Part shown: positions 9,331-22,000 of the stretch, one piece after another | Numbering within the stretch: the first letter of the stretch is position 1 | How the letters are laid out: each line of letters starts with the position of its first letter | Assembly (NCBI GenBank): GCA_051294375.1 | Contig: CM119265.1 | Coordinates: 21,576,278 to 21,640,277 of the forward strand | DNA: 64,000 bases | Direction: 5' to 3' | From: Paraspadella gotoi | Lineage: Eukaryota > Chaetognatha | Notes under the pieces: generated by a model | What the model saw: only the letters and a program-made list of their open reading frames with translations | What the model was told of the DNA's origin: nothing | The model's database searches: none | Program-made: the position numbers and the translations under genes

Positions 9331-12250
9331 TGGCAAAAGTTAAGTTTTTTAAATATGTAATGAAAATGATTTTTTTATTTTTAAAACACAATTTTCACTA
9401 CGCCTGGATACTGGATAGTGGGTACTGGATAGTGGATAGTGGGTACGCGTCACTTTTAATCTCATATTATATGATATCGAGTACTTTTAATCTAGTAGAG
9501 ATATAAAATAAATAGATATTTTCTTTTAAACAGTACCCTGCTATTTATCATGGTACAAATAAAACTTTTAGGTAAAATATATTAAATGTAAAAAATTACT
9601 CGTTTTAATCAATCTGATTTGAGAGCCCTCAATATCGAAAAACATAAAAATTGGAAAACCTGTATGCGCTCGTCATTCGCTATTGTGTCTGGTTCTTTGA
9701 GAGGAGAATACTGTAATTAATAATTATGAAATTTATAGAATAGAAAACTAAACTTTTTATGTATCAGGTTTTTTTAACAGTACAGTACATAAAATTTATA
9801 TCGTAGCTGAAAAAAAATCACCTTTATTGTGAGACGAGTTATAAAATCTTTCATAGATTTTTACCTCTCCAGCATTATAGGCTTGGGCGATATGTAAATG
9901 TGCAAGTATGTTAATATGGATTCTTGTTACCAATTTTTTCATCTTAATTGATTAATAAATTGGTATCATCGCTTTAATTAATTATTTTCATAGCATCAAT
10001 AATTCGTTATCGTATCTATAAACCATCGCATTATTAAATTATTATCATTACTTTATTAAAATTTAAATTCTTCTAATCGAATTTTTATCAGCATATCAAA
10101 TTGTTACCGCAGGATTGAATCATCATCATCATCACATCAATAAATAGTTATTATCGCAGCAATGAATAAATTATTGAATCAATTTATCATTCGTTTCTTT
10201 AAGAATTTCTTTTCATCTAACCAATTTCTTATCAATATATCAATATATCATTGTAATTCTATCAATAAAATAATAAGGATTTTTTGATACAATGGTAATC
10301 ATCGTATCATTGAATCGTTATTTTTTTGGATTGACGATTTTGAATTAACGTTATTGTTTTCATAGTAATTTTTGATGGGGAGATATTTATAAATTTAACT
10401 TTTTTTACTCGTGAAACCATTTTCTGTTTTTTAACACTGATAAAGGAACCCAAACGAAAGCTAACGGGTGTTCTTTTGTTCTCACAACGATTCTTTCTCG
10501 GTTGTAAGGCAACTAAAACAAAATGTATTTTTGTATTTTTCTTTTTATTGAATGATAATTTTTTTTAATTGCAAGACAAATGTTTTGAAAAAATCCTCTG
10601 AGTTATATGATTGTATTTAGAAAAGAGGTTGTGTGTTAATGAAAGCTAAATTGAAAAAAATTTCATTTAAATTAAATATCTCGATTTATATTTTATTAAT
10701 TAGCTTTCATTCATTCTTGTAGTATTGAAATACTATAAGTACTATAATTACGATAAGGTACCGTGGAAATCATATTGCTACACGTGACGAGCTTAATCTA
10801 ATCTAATCATTTTCCTTTTCCTCCCCATATATCCTCCTTTTTTGGCTGATATTCATTTTGCTTCTTAATCAGGTAAGTTTTTTCGACTTTTTGATGTGAT
10901 ATCTAAGATCGACCAAAAACTATTATTATATAGAATTAGAAATTTTTTATGTTAATAATCGGTGAACCTCGTGTAATCAATAAAAATTATTTATTTATAA
11001 AAAGTTACATGTTACTAAAATTGCCCAAATTATAGGATGAATTTTAGGCTAAAATTTTTTGATTAAAAGTCTAAAAAATGATTTATTTTTAACATTTTCA
11101 ATGTATAAATTAATTATTTAGACTAGCTGAAAATTTTATTAAAGCTCAATCTTATTAATGACTTTAAAATTTAAGGAAGTCTATATTGACAAACAATACA
11201 TTACGTATACCGATTTATTTTAGTCTGAAAACCTGACAATTACTTTTGAGTTCTGAGCTCAAGAAGGGGAAAAAACGTTTCGTGTGGTTTTAAGTCGAAG
11301 GATTCAACTCCCTTCGTTGAACATTGGTACACGGAAAGAGAAAACCACCGGGAAGCTGCAGCGCAGTAAGGGAGAAAAAAAATAGAGAGAGAGAGAGAAA
11401 GGGGCAAAAATCCCTCAAAGAAAAAACTGATTGACCAAAAGGCTTCGTATTGATTGATTAAAAGATAAAAATTATAGAATTAGTTTTTTGGTTCTGTTAC
11501 ATTTCTCCTGGTAAGTTAAAACTATAAAACTAATGCTGAATATATTATGCGATTAAAACTGATGAAAGTACCGAAGATTAAACATTTCTACTCATTAAAC
11601 CGCTTGATATAATTTATTTTTAGCTTCTCTAATTTGTTCTTCTTAAAAGACATGTATTTTTATGAGCATCAAAGTTATGTGCCAGTCCGATGCTTCCTGT
11701 TCGATGATAACTCTCTCCTCTTTTTCATTTTTTCCCCAAAGAACCTCTTCCTCTTCTGCGTCCTCGACGTTCGTCCTCGTGCAAAGAGAGAGAGAGAATG
11801 AGAGCGAAAGAGAGGCTGACTGGATAATTAAGACCCTCTCTCTGTGTCTCATGATATACGAATTCAACTTTTTTTGGATGCATATTTTCGGGTACTAGTT
11901 TATGAAAGATATCTGCCTCAAGAAACGCTCAACGACAAACGTCCGAAAAAGTCGCCGTTTTGTAATTTGTTTCGTCGTCTTTTACATCGTTTTCTGTTTT
12001 CGAGCGCGAGACGACTCCGAGACACTTGGTTTCAATCGACGACGTCCTCCTTCGCTACAAAGGTCGCAAATTATACCAAAGGATTTTGGACTATTCGTAA
12101 TCGCTCTTTCGCTCCCGCACTCTTTAATTTGTAATATTAGTTTGGCAGAGAGCAGGAAAGTCTAGTCGGACTGTCTTACATGAAAGTTTCAGCAGCGCTG
12201 GCCGCAGCGACGTGTGCCCAGGCAGCCTGGATCCAGCCTTGATATTACAT

Positions 12251-12326
<76 letters not shown>

Positions 12327-13013
12327 AGAAAAAGGGATTGAAAAAAAAATTAAATCTGGCTAACTGGCAGCCCCCTTTTTTCTCTTCAAGGTCCTTCGCG
12401 ATTTTTAAATCCCACGCCCTAAAATCTAAATCCTCTTTGCGAAAAAGATGCCGATACACCGCATAGCCCTCTTTTGAAATGAAAAAAAAAAACCACGCTT
12501 ATCCAAAGGTTTTGTTTTTCTTTTGTCGATTGTACCTTGATACGTATCGACTATCGAACCGAGCGGGTAAAGTTTGTTTTTCTCTCCGGCGTTGTCGTCG
12601 TCGTCGTCTCGATCGCCGTCTTCGTCGTCTACCGGAAATCGCAGTAGAGACAAGGCGAGAAAGAGAGACTCGCGTCTCCACGTGACGTCCTTCGCGTTAT
12701 TTCGTCCCGTGTGCGCGCGCGCGCCAATCTCGCGATCTTGGCTTTCTCGTACGTTTGTGGAAAAAAAAAATCGGCAAGCGCCCTCGCTAAATGCGTCTCG
12801 TATCGTGGGTTTTTTTTTTTTTTTTTTTTTTTTTTGTGTTTGTGTGTATGTGTTTGAAAAAAAAAAGGTTTCTTATAATCGCCGTACAAAGCTTTTGTTT
12901 ACTTTCAATGATTTATCGACAGTTACCTAAAGGTTTTGTGAGCATGAAAACGAAAAGAAAAGAACTTTTCGGAGTCTTAGCCGCATCATAATCGGTGCAA
13001 CATCGGCGACAAG
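9331..13013. other. gene-poor region upstream of the receptor gene, probably including its promoter and 5' UTR
   Basis: It is AT-rich to about 11250 with short tandem tracts (TGGATAGTGGG near 9410, ATC near 10125). Composition becomes more GC- and GA/CT-rich from about 11280, with (GA) near 11380, a (TC) tract of 70 bp at 12256-12325, GTC repeats near 12592 and a poly-T run near 12810. I find no exon with both coding character and splice support. The region just before 13014 would be expected to contain the promoter and leader of the DCC-like gene, but no specific element can be named. Confidence 0.5.
12256..12325 (+). repeat. (TC)n microsatellite
   Basis: An uninterrupted TC dinucleotide run of 70 bp, about 690 bp upstream of the receptor gene's first exon. 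Confidence 0.95.
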
Positions 13014-16000
13014 ATGATCAAATATTACCTCCTTGATTTCACGCGGATTATTTATATGGGTATCTTTCTTTTGGGACTGCTTCACGTGAAGCATGTAACC
13101 GGGGAAAGGTAAATAGATTACATGCATGGTCGTGAATTTTAATACTTCCATGTTCTTATGAATAAAAACGTATTGTTTCCCAGTGAAAAAAGTTCTGACG
13201 TTCATGAAACATCGCAACATAACCTTACTGCATCTAAAATTTTTCTCGATCTACGCCGTAAGTTTCGTAGTTTTTAAAAATGTATAAAAGATACTTATAA
13301 AATGTGGAAGTAAAATGTTTTTAAAAATCGGCGCAGACGCGAACCACCAGTCGCAGAAAAACCTTGGCCCGAATTCCGAGGCCGAGAAAATTGCTCTCGG
13401 AAAATGGATTTGCCTTGAGGACTGCCCCCCTGGCGGAGGTAAAGGAATTATTATCATTAATGAAGGGTGTTGGAGCTTCTCGAATAATTTTTCATGTGGT
13501 GAATGGGAAATCGCAAAATACTGATTAGGAATCATTCAAAGATTATCATACGCTTGTGTTATTTCTGAGTTACGGCTATAACCGTAACTCTATAAGACAC
13601 TTTTGTCTGTCGGTCCGTGGACATTTCTTTAAATATAGCAACATTAGAAAATAAAATTCGTTACAAAAAAATATATCCTCGTTTAAATCGAGCGTTTTCG
13701 GAGATCCAATGAGAAACTACAGTCATGTGAAAAAAAAAACAAAAAAAAAACGCGCCAGTGTATTACTATTAGAGGCAACCAGTAAAGTGGTTAAGAAATT
13801 TGAATTAAGCACCTGCTCAATGCTCAAACGAAAATTTAGACATTTATTAAAAAAATTGAATAGAATAAAAAAATTTAATATTACTCTATACCCCATATAT
13901 TAATTTTGTTATATTTATTATTAAATTGGAATAGCTAAAAAAAATTTAAAGATTTTTTTATTTTTAAGATCAGATTCAGTTTGTTTGCAAAAAGTTGTCT
14001 ACACAAAGTATAATTCTTTTTTCAATATTTTGATCATAAATGGGTAAAAAATATGAAAAACTCTTAATAAACTTCATCATATTTGATATGTTTTCTTGGT
14101 CAAAATTAAGAAAAAGTAATAAAATACTACAACTCCTGTTCATTATTTATATTTATTACTATAAAAATATTCGTGGTCCATCGATTACGAAAAAAAATAA
14201 CCCATTAACAAAATAAAAGTGTCTTTTCTAACTTATTTTATAAGGAGAATATGTTTCAACTGAATTATTCTTCGACGGAGAACCTAAAGACGCGGTGGTT
14301 TCACGTGGATCTGATGTCCTTTTCGATTGTAATCCGAAGACGATTACAGGTACTTTTAAACAAACGTTTAGTCTATGTAAATGTTCAATTTCTACTGTCT
14401 AGTCTTCAGAACATTGTCATAAATTCTTTTTTTAACCAGAATCTACGGAATCTTCAAGTGGCGCCGCCCTCTATGGCGCGAGAGATCACGTGATCCAATG
14501 GCGACGCAACGGGGCTCCCATTCGAGACGTTCTCTCAGAAACCGAGTACAGGTGGGTGGGAGTGAAAATCTATCGCATAGTCGTTGTTGTTGTTTTTGTT
14601 GTGCCGCACGTAAGTTTGAAGTAGAAAGTCTCTTTAAAACTGACTTTTGTTCCCTAGTGAATATTTGAGCAACAGACAAGACAAGCATAAGCACGAACCT
14701 CGTCCTCACTACGTGCTCTTTAATAATGGATCACTTTTGATCCACTCAGTCTCAGGTAATTACATTACAAAAAATATAAAATATTAAAATTAATTTCAGT
14801 TAATTTTTCTTCTTAATTTAAGATTTTAAAAAAATAATTGGTGTCACTGTCAGTCATGCCGCGAGTGATTAAATGCTGTTTCTAGTTAAAAAAACTTCAA
14901 ATCTCGCTCAACTCTCCACGCCTTTCCCCCGATCAGGGCGCCTCCAAGGCGACGACGCGTTGCCGGGCTCCAAAACTGCCTGGGAGTTCGAAGCCGAAGC
15001 TCGTTTAAGAACGGACCTTCTGGCTCGCCCTTCTTATCTGCAACAACTCAACTCAGGTCTGAGATGAATTTTACAGACGGGGAACGAGAAATGGAGAAAA
15101 CAGTTCTTTGGATGCGCGAATACGTACTCCATAGTTCTATATTATATGTAATTATTGTCCAAATTTACAACGACCAGATGGAAGTCGGGATCTCGGCGCC
15201 GCGGAGCCTCGAGCGCCCGTCGCCGACGTTGACGCCGGATTCTACGACTGTCTCGTCTCGGGCTTCGGCAAGACTCGACTCAGTCGACCCGCCCGTCTCC
15301 GGCTCCAAGGTTCGTCTCTTTCGTCAATAGCCAACGTTTTGGTAAGGGCAGAATAATAATAAAATAAATCCCCTTTTGGCCCTCATAGGTTTGGGCACTC
15401 GGTTTTTTCTGGGTCCCCATCCAGTCTTGGCCTCGCTGGGCTCCTCCGCTCGATTTTCTTGCTTGTTGGACGGAGCGCCCAGCGTCCTCTACAGATGGGA
15501 ATTAAATAGACAACCTCTACCTCTTAACGACCGTAGGCGAGTATCCGTTCTAGTATTCCACGATTTGATTTATGAAGTTATTTCCGAATGGCATGTCTTT
15601 TCTTCCTCTCTCGCATCCCCTTTGCGACCGTCGCAGATATTCGGTGTTGCCTGGCGGCGTTCTTCAAATCTCAGGTGTTGTCTCGACCGACGCCGGCCGG
15701 TACCGTTGCGTCGCCGAGTGCGGAACCCGGCGCCGCGCCGCTGCGGCTCCCAGGTTCCACCCCGACTGCAACCCCCGCCCTTCAAGCGAGGCCGTTCTCA
15801 CCCTTGTCCCAAGTAAGTCGAGGGGGCGGCGGGCCCGGTTTACGATCGAGTCGCGGATCGAAAAATTGCCCTCTCCTCAGTCCGTTGACCTTTATCCGAC
15901 TTTATTGTGCTCAATTAAATGGTTTGTTTATAACCAATCGATTTCAGTCCGAATATTATTACATCGTTTCTCGTCGTTATTCTCTTTTTAGTTGACATTT

Positions 16001-19000
16001 CTTTTTCTTCGTTCTCTCTCGCCACTCATTTTCTTCTCAACTCCCACTCTTTACTTAATTGAACTTCAAAATTTATTAGAGTTCGTGTTTGTTCGATTTG
16101 GAAGAGTCCAGACCCATTAACTGCGGTTTTCATTGTTTCCCTTTTTTTGTGCTTGAGCTTCAATAGAAAACGGTTTGCCAGCTGGTTGATTCGCTCTCGG
16201 ACTACTATTAGAATATTAAATTAATCCTAGAATAGAATTAAAAAATCAAAATGAGCTCGTATTTATCACATAACTTTGTTATTACGCTTCGATTCCTTGT
16301 ATGTGCATAACAACGACAAAGAAACAAGGGGAAACGTACTAGCTGAGAAACTACAATTACTAAATATTGACTCGCCCTAAAGTTAAACCCCCGAATTCTC
16401 CCCTCAACATGTGCCGTTTAAAAGAAAAAAAAGAGTTAATGTACTGTTTACGTTTAAACTCGGATACGATGCTTCTCTGGCAAACGCGCTAACGTTTTAG
16501 AAACTCTTTCCTCTCGGCAAGTCTTGTCCGTTTTATAAGTCCAAAGGGAACTTTTTCTATCTCTTTTCTTCTTTTTTTTTGGGGAAGTGAAGGGGCATCG
16601 CCCGATAGAAAACTGCAACAACGCCATTTTTCTTTCCATCTCTTCCCGACAGCGCTGCGCTTTCCCTTCCCCTCCCCTCGTTCGCACGCGATGCGCAGAA
16701 AAGCGATGCATCTCCGTACTTTGTCCGCGCGATTGAATTAAAATTAATAATTCTAGTTTAATATCTTTAGTTGCATTCATATGACTCAAAAGAAAGCTTC
16801 AATTGTTAAGCTTGCATTATTTCCGGTTGTTTTTAGAATTTTACCGGCTTGTAAGATATGAGCCGGTGAGGCAAACCAGAAAACTTAGTGAGTTTAGTAT
16901 TTTCGATTTTAGCTCGATGATATTGGTTATTTAGTATATTTGTACCGTTTGTTTCTTTCTTTTGGTTGTGTTTCTAGATGATTAACAAAAGATGATTTAC
17001 TTTTACTTTAAAAACGATATGAAATATTTTTGCGCTGATGAAGACCTACAAATAATAAGTCGAAATGTGACCGTTTATATCATAAAACATCGTTCAAGTA
17101 AAAAGAAATCTTTTTTTGTTAATCATATTTGTACTGCTTATGATTAATGAATTATTTTTCTCATGTAAGTTTATCGCATTTTTTGTCAGGATCGTCTCAA
17201 AAGGAAGAACTTTTTACGTTGGGAAACGTGACTGTTCATCAGTTCGGAGACGCGATCTTAGAATGCTTTTACACCGGAAAGGTCTGAACAACTGTTTCGT
17301 GTTGAAATATTTATTTTGTTTTCTCGCTATCTTTCTTTTCTGAAACGTATATTTTTCAAGTCGAAAAAAGTTTTCAGACGAAGCCTAATATATTTAAAGT
17401 GACATTTTAAAAATAATTTCTTTGTCGTCAGATGTTAAATTATTTTAGTGTTGAGTGTGAAAAAGGAATGTGAGGCGACTTGAAATGCTTTGAAGAATTG
17501 CGTATAACAATATTTACGAAAGATGCTTTTGTTGCATTCTTCACAGTAATGTCAAATTAAGGCGCCGTCGGCTTTTGTTCCAGTCAGACGAATTCTTCGT
17601 AGATATTTCCGCTTTTTTAAATTCTTAAACTTCCATCGCAGTCATCTGCCGTTCGATCCTACAAATGGGTCAGATTCGACGGGAAAGCGATCCGCGCCGA
17701 GGGCGTCTCCACCGTCGGTCGCGGCAATCTTCTTCTCAAGAACGCCTCCGCCGCCGGTAAGTTTTCCCCTCGTTTTCGCGTGACGAACGTTTAGTCTATT
17801 AATAGATTCTTTGATTTCCCTTTTCGCAACCGTGGATATTCGGCGGCCTTTCCATTGATTACTTTATGTCAGACAACGGGACCTACGTTTGCGTGGCAGA
17901 GTTCCACGACGGAAAAACGAGTTCGTCCATCACCGTTCTCCGCGTCCTCTTGCCGCCCGTACTCAGGGAACTCCCGATGTCCTCGAAGCAGAGTCTCGCC
18001 TACACTGCCCGATTCTCATGTCCCATCGAAAAGGTGTTTGGAGAGAAGGGGTACATAGGGTGAGGGCGCTGTGTGGCGATGACTAGTGATAATTTCGATG
18101 CTTCTGTTTATTACAGGGTTATCCAGAACCTTCGATTATTTGGCTTCACAACGGAAAGGCGATAACCATAACTGGGCGTTACAAGGTACTATATATATAT
18201 GCGTTTTATTTCGAATTCAAGGTTTTCTGATACCATCATTAATAGCAACGTATATATCGACCTAAGTAGTTAATTGTTCTTGTATGATAATGCCGCTTTG
18301 GTATAAACCTTTCTTTTTTTCAATCAGCAACTGAAAAAGTGGGATTTACTGATCGCGCAAACGGAACTCGCCGACGAAGGCATCTATCAGTGCATATTGG
18401 AAAACGAGGCCGGTGTTACTTCGGCGGCCGCTAGGCTCGTCATAACTTGGGACGAAAGTAAGTGATGACGTCACCTCTTCAATATCAAGGAACCTATTTT
18501 CACACTTTTCCTTACATTTCAGGCGTAGCACCCAGCACCCCTACCAACGTCGTCGCCAAAGCAGTCTCCTCGACCGCCATCCGAGTGACATGGAACGCCT
18601 CTAAATCCAAAGTTGGACCACTTCTGGCCTACTCTGTTCACTACTATCCCACCAACGGTAATTTCGTCGCTGTCCGATTCTTCTCTTCTTTTTTTTCGTC
18701 GCCTCCTTTACCCTTTCCCTTCCTTCATCTCCCCCACGGCTTTACCCAGGCGGAAGAGAGAACAACGCCGTGAGCCAACCTACCTCTTTTTTGGCGGAGG
18801 GTCTGCGACCCTTCACCAATTACTCCCTCTACGTGCAATCCTATGTGAGCAAGAGCGCGAGCCTCAAGTCAACCGTCGTCACGTGCGTCACGGGGGAAGA
18901 CGTTCCCCTGGGCGCGCCGAGGGCGAGGGTCGAAGAGAGGGTGAGTTGCGGTGAAGGGTGTGTGAAGTTACGTATCAAGGAGAGGGAGATTAAAAAGCGT

Positions 19001-22000
19001 TTTTTACGTAGCGATGCTTACATGCATTTTTTCCTCAAATTCATCATTTTGTCCCTTTTCTTTTTTCGCGTTAGACATCGGTCTGGTTTTTGGACCGAAA
19101 ATGACAGGCGGGTGCTGGTTAGTAGTTTTTTCTCCGTTATATCTCTTCAGACGTATTTCGATGCAGTTTAGATTGTTGCTAATTAAATCCAAAAAAACTT
19201 TTTATCTAATTTAGCCTTAATTGTACATAATTCAGTAATTTAAAAACAAAATATGATTTAATAATATGAGCCAAGTATTATTATTATTATTATTCGAGAT
19301 TAAACTAAAATGAATAAAGCTTTTAAAAGGCGACGAGTTATTTCGATCGATTGGTTCTCGTTAAATTTTTTCACGAGTCAAACATTTCTCCCCTCCTGAG
19401 ATTCTCAATTCTTGGTTATTTTTTTTTTATTTTAGGGATCTACCCAGTTGTCCATTTCCTGGTCCCTTCTCTCGCGCACGCGAGCTCAAGGAGTCATCGT
19501 GATCCACCGCGTCTTTTACCGTTCGCGCGGGCAACAAGCCCAACGTTACGTGGACGTCGGCGGAAACGAAACGGAGGTTGCGATCTCCGACTTGAAACCA
19601 AAATCCAAGTGAGATACTAAACGAACATAATTGCTCTAAAAATTATTCAAGAAAAATTACATTCTTAATTAAAACGCTATCATCCTCTTATCAAGATATG
19701 ACGTTCGCGTTTTGGCGGGAACCAAGCTGGGATTTCCGAACCTGGACGATTCCCAATGGCCTTGGGTCACTGTCAGAACCGGAGACGTTGCTCGTGACGA
19801 TATTCCCGTCGCGCCCAAAGTGCAGGTGGTTAGACGTCAAAATTCAACACCGTAATTAACTAAGTTCGACAGTTTTCTTATTCTTGATTTTCTTTTCAGC
19901 TACTTCTCATCAACTCGACCTCGGTTTTCCTTTTCTGGGCAAAGACAACTCCTCATCGACCCCTTCATTTAAAGAGTAAGTTCTCGACTATTAAGTAATA
20001 AAATGAGGATTGAGGAATCTTTCTGAAAAGTCGATTGGAATTTCTTTAACCTCGTTTTCGGCAGCCAAATCTTCTTCTTCGACTCTTCCTCCTTCCGCTG
20101 AAAATCGGGGCTTTCGCCTTTCAACTCGACTCCTCGGGTCGTCGACGGAGTCGTCCATCACGTTGCCCTTCGACTCGGACCGTCATCTCTTCCACAACTT
20201 AAGTAAGAATGGCCCGAACGATCTTTTACATCATTTGAAACGAAGTACTATGTACTGAAATTTGGGTCGTTGACAACCTCTTTTTTTTTTTCTTTTTTTT
20301 TATCAGCGCCGTCTTCGAACTACGAACTGCGCCTGTGGTCTTTTCGAGAATCCGTCGAGAGCGAGAAGACGATTAGACGAGTTTTGATTCCCGACGTCGT
20401 CTTCCAACGCTTCGACTCCGTCGACGATCGTCTTTGGGTGAGCGACCTCGGTCCATCGCCGATTTAATTAATTATTTACTTTATTTATTTTTGAGGATGT
20501 TTTCTTCTTTCGATATTTAGCCCGCCCTGGTGCCGCCTCTCATTGCGAACGCCGAGTCGAAGGAGGCGACTTCGGTTCTTCTTTCTTTGTCTTCGCTTTG
20601 GTTTTCGTCTTTCGCCTCCGACGCCAAGATGATTCTTTCCTCGGAGGCGGTTCCTCTCAACGAGACGGACGATCGCCGACATTATCGGGTTAGGCTTTCG
20701 TCGCCGCTAACGCCGGCTGTCGCTGTCTCCACATTTACAATTATGTTGCCTGCCCGTTCCAGTTATTCTTCACGGTTCGATACGCTCAACTCGACTACAC
20801 TCGCGCCGGCGGCTCCGGAGTAATTTCTGCTTCGTCGTGGCGCTCGGTAGACGTGACAGCGCCATCCATTCGCGTCGACGGGTTGAAGCCCTTCACCCAA
20901 TACCGCTTTTCGGCGCGGGCTTCTCTCAAGAGTCTCTCCCGGCAAAAGCGGAGCGCCCACGCCGCATCAGACTCCGTCGTTGAAGGACCGTTCGGCGTCG
21001 CCGTCGATGTTCAAACGTTGGAGGATCTCCCCGACGCTCCCAGGCAGTTCACCGCAAGGATGTACCGATGCGTCGGTGAGTAGGGAGAGAGAGGTTCGTC
21101 CGGCATTCTCTCGGAGTGCCACTTTGGGACATTTACGGACCTACTAGTTTTCAAGAATTTAGGACATTTTTATATTTGCCGGCTCAGGCGAAACTCGGAG
21201 CTGTAAAGTGAGCGTAAAATTGGACTGGATCGTCTCCAAAAATCGCAATGGAAGAATCTCCTACCTGATCAAATACCGAAAGACGGATGTCGAACGCCGT
21301 CCGCCGCCACAAAAAGTCCCGCCTCCTAAAAGTAAGAGAAAGAAGGAGAAAAAGAAAACGAGAGAGACGGGAGATCCCGGCTCTATAATTCACTTTGTCG
21401 GTTTCACCCCAAAATCTTGTCGTTAAGTCATGTCAGAACATCAAATTATGATAAATTATGCAAAAAAACCAATGTCCGTCCGTCGGTCTGTCCGTCCGTC
21501 GGTCACACCTTAGCTTTCATCGCCAATTACTTATCAGTTTATAGGACGATTGACTTGAAATTTTGTGTGTGGGTTAAAATATCCGAGTGGAAACGAGTTT
21601 ACATGGGAAAAATTAAAAACCTGTTTCACCATTTTAATTATGCTTTTTATCGTCGCAATCGCTTTGCGTTTGCGACGATTTTGCTGTGGTTTTGCACATA
21701 AGTGGCGTCGTCGTCGGAGTTCCAATTTATAAATCGCCTTTTTCATGATTAAATTTGGGTGTATGAAGCTAAAAATTTTTATACAGCTTCTCATCATCGA
21801 GGTCCTTGAAATTGGGTGAGGACAGTTGTTAAATATGTTTTATTACCTTTTATCAAAACAAACAAATTTTTTTACGTCTCCTTCTCTCTCTCTTTTCTCT
21901 TTTATTTATATGTAGCTCTCTCTTTTCCCCATTGAGATTCATCGGGGAAAAAACGAGTCTGCAGCTGGCTCTGCAGGGGCTTTTTCTCTTTTCTCTTGCT

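Noticed and set aside
9135-9506. ORF with VEQIIPVEQIIP repeats
   Set aside because: Explained by an 18-bp minisatellite.
11902-12165. 87-residue ORF starting MKDICLKKRS with a hydrophobic stretch
   Set aside because: No splice context or family resemblance; it overlaps other open frames in a GA/CT-rich leader-like region, so it is probably chance.
12540-12648. Plus-strand frame with a Val-rich hydrophobic run followed by YRKSQ and a stop, resembling a C-terminal membrane anchor
   Set aside because: The run is produced by a GTC trinucleotide repeat; there is no splice or start support and no conserved residues.
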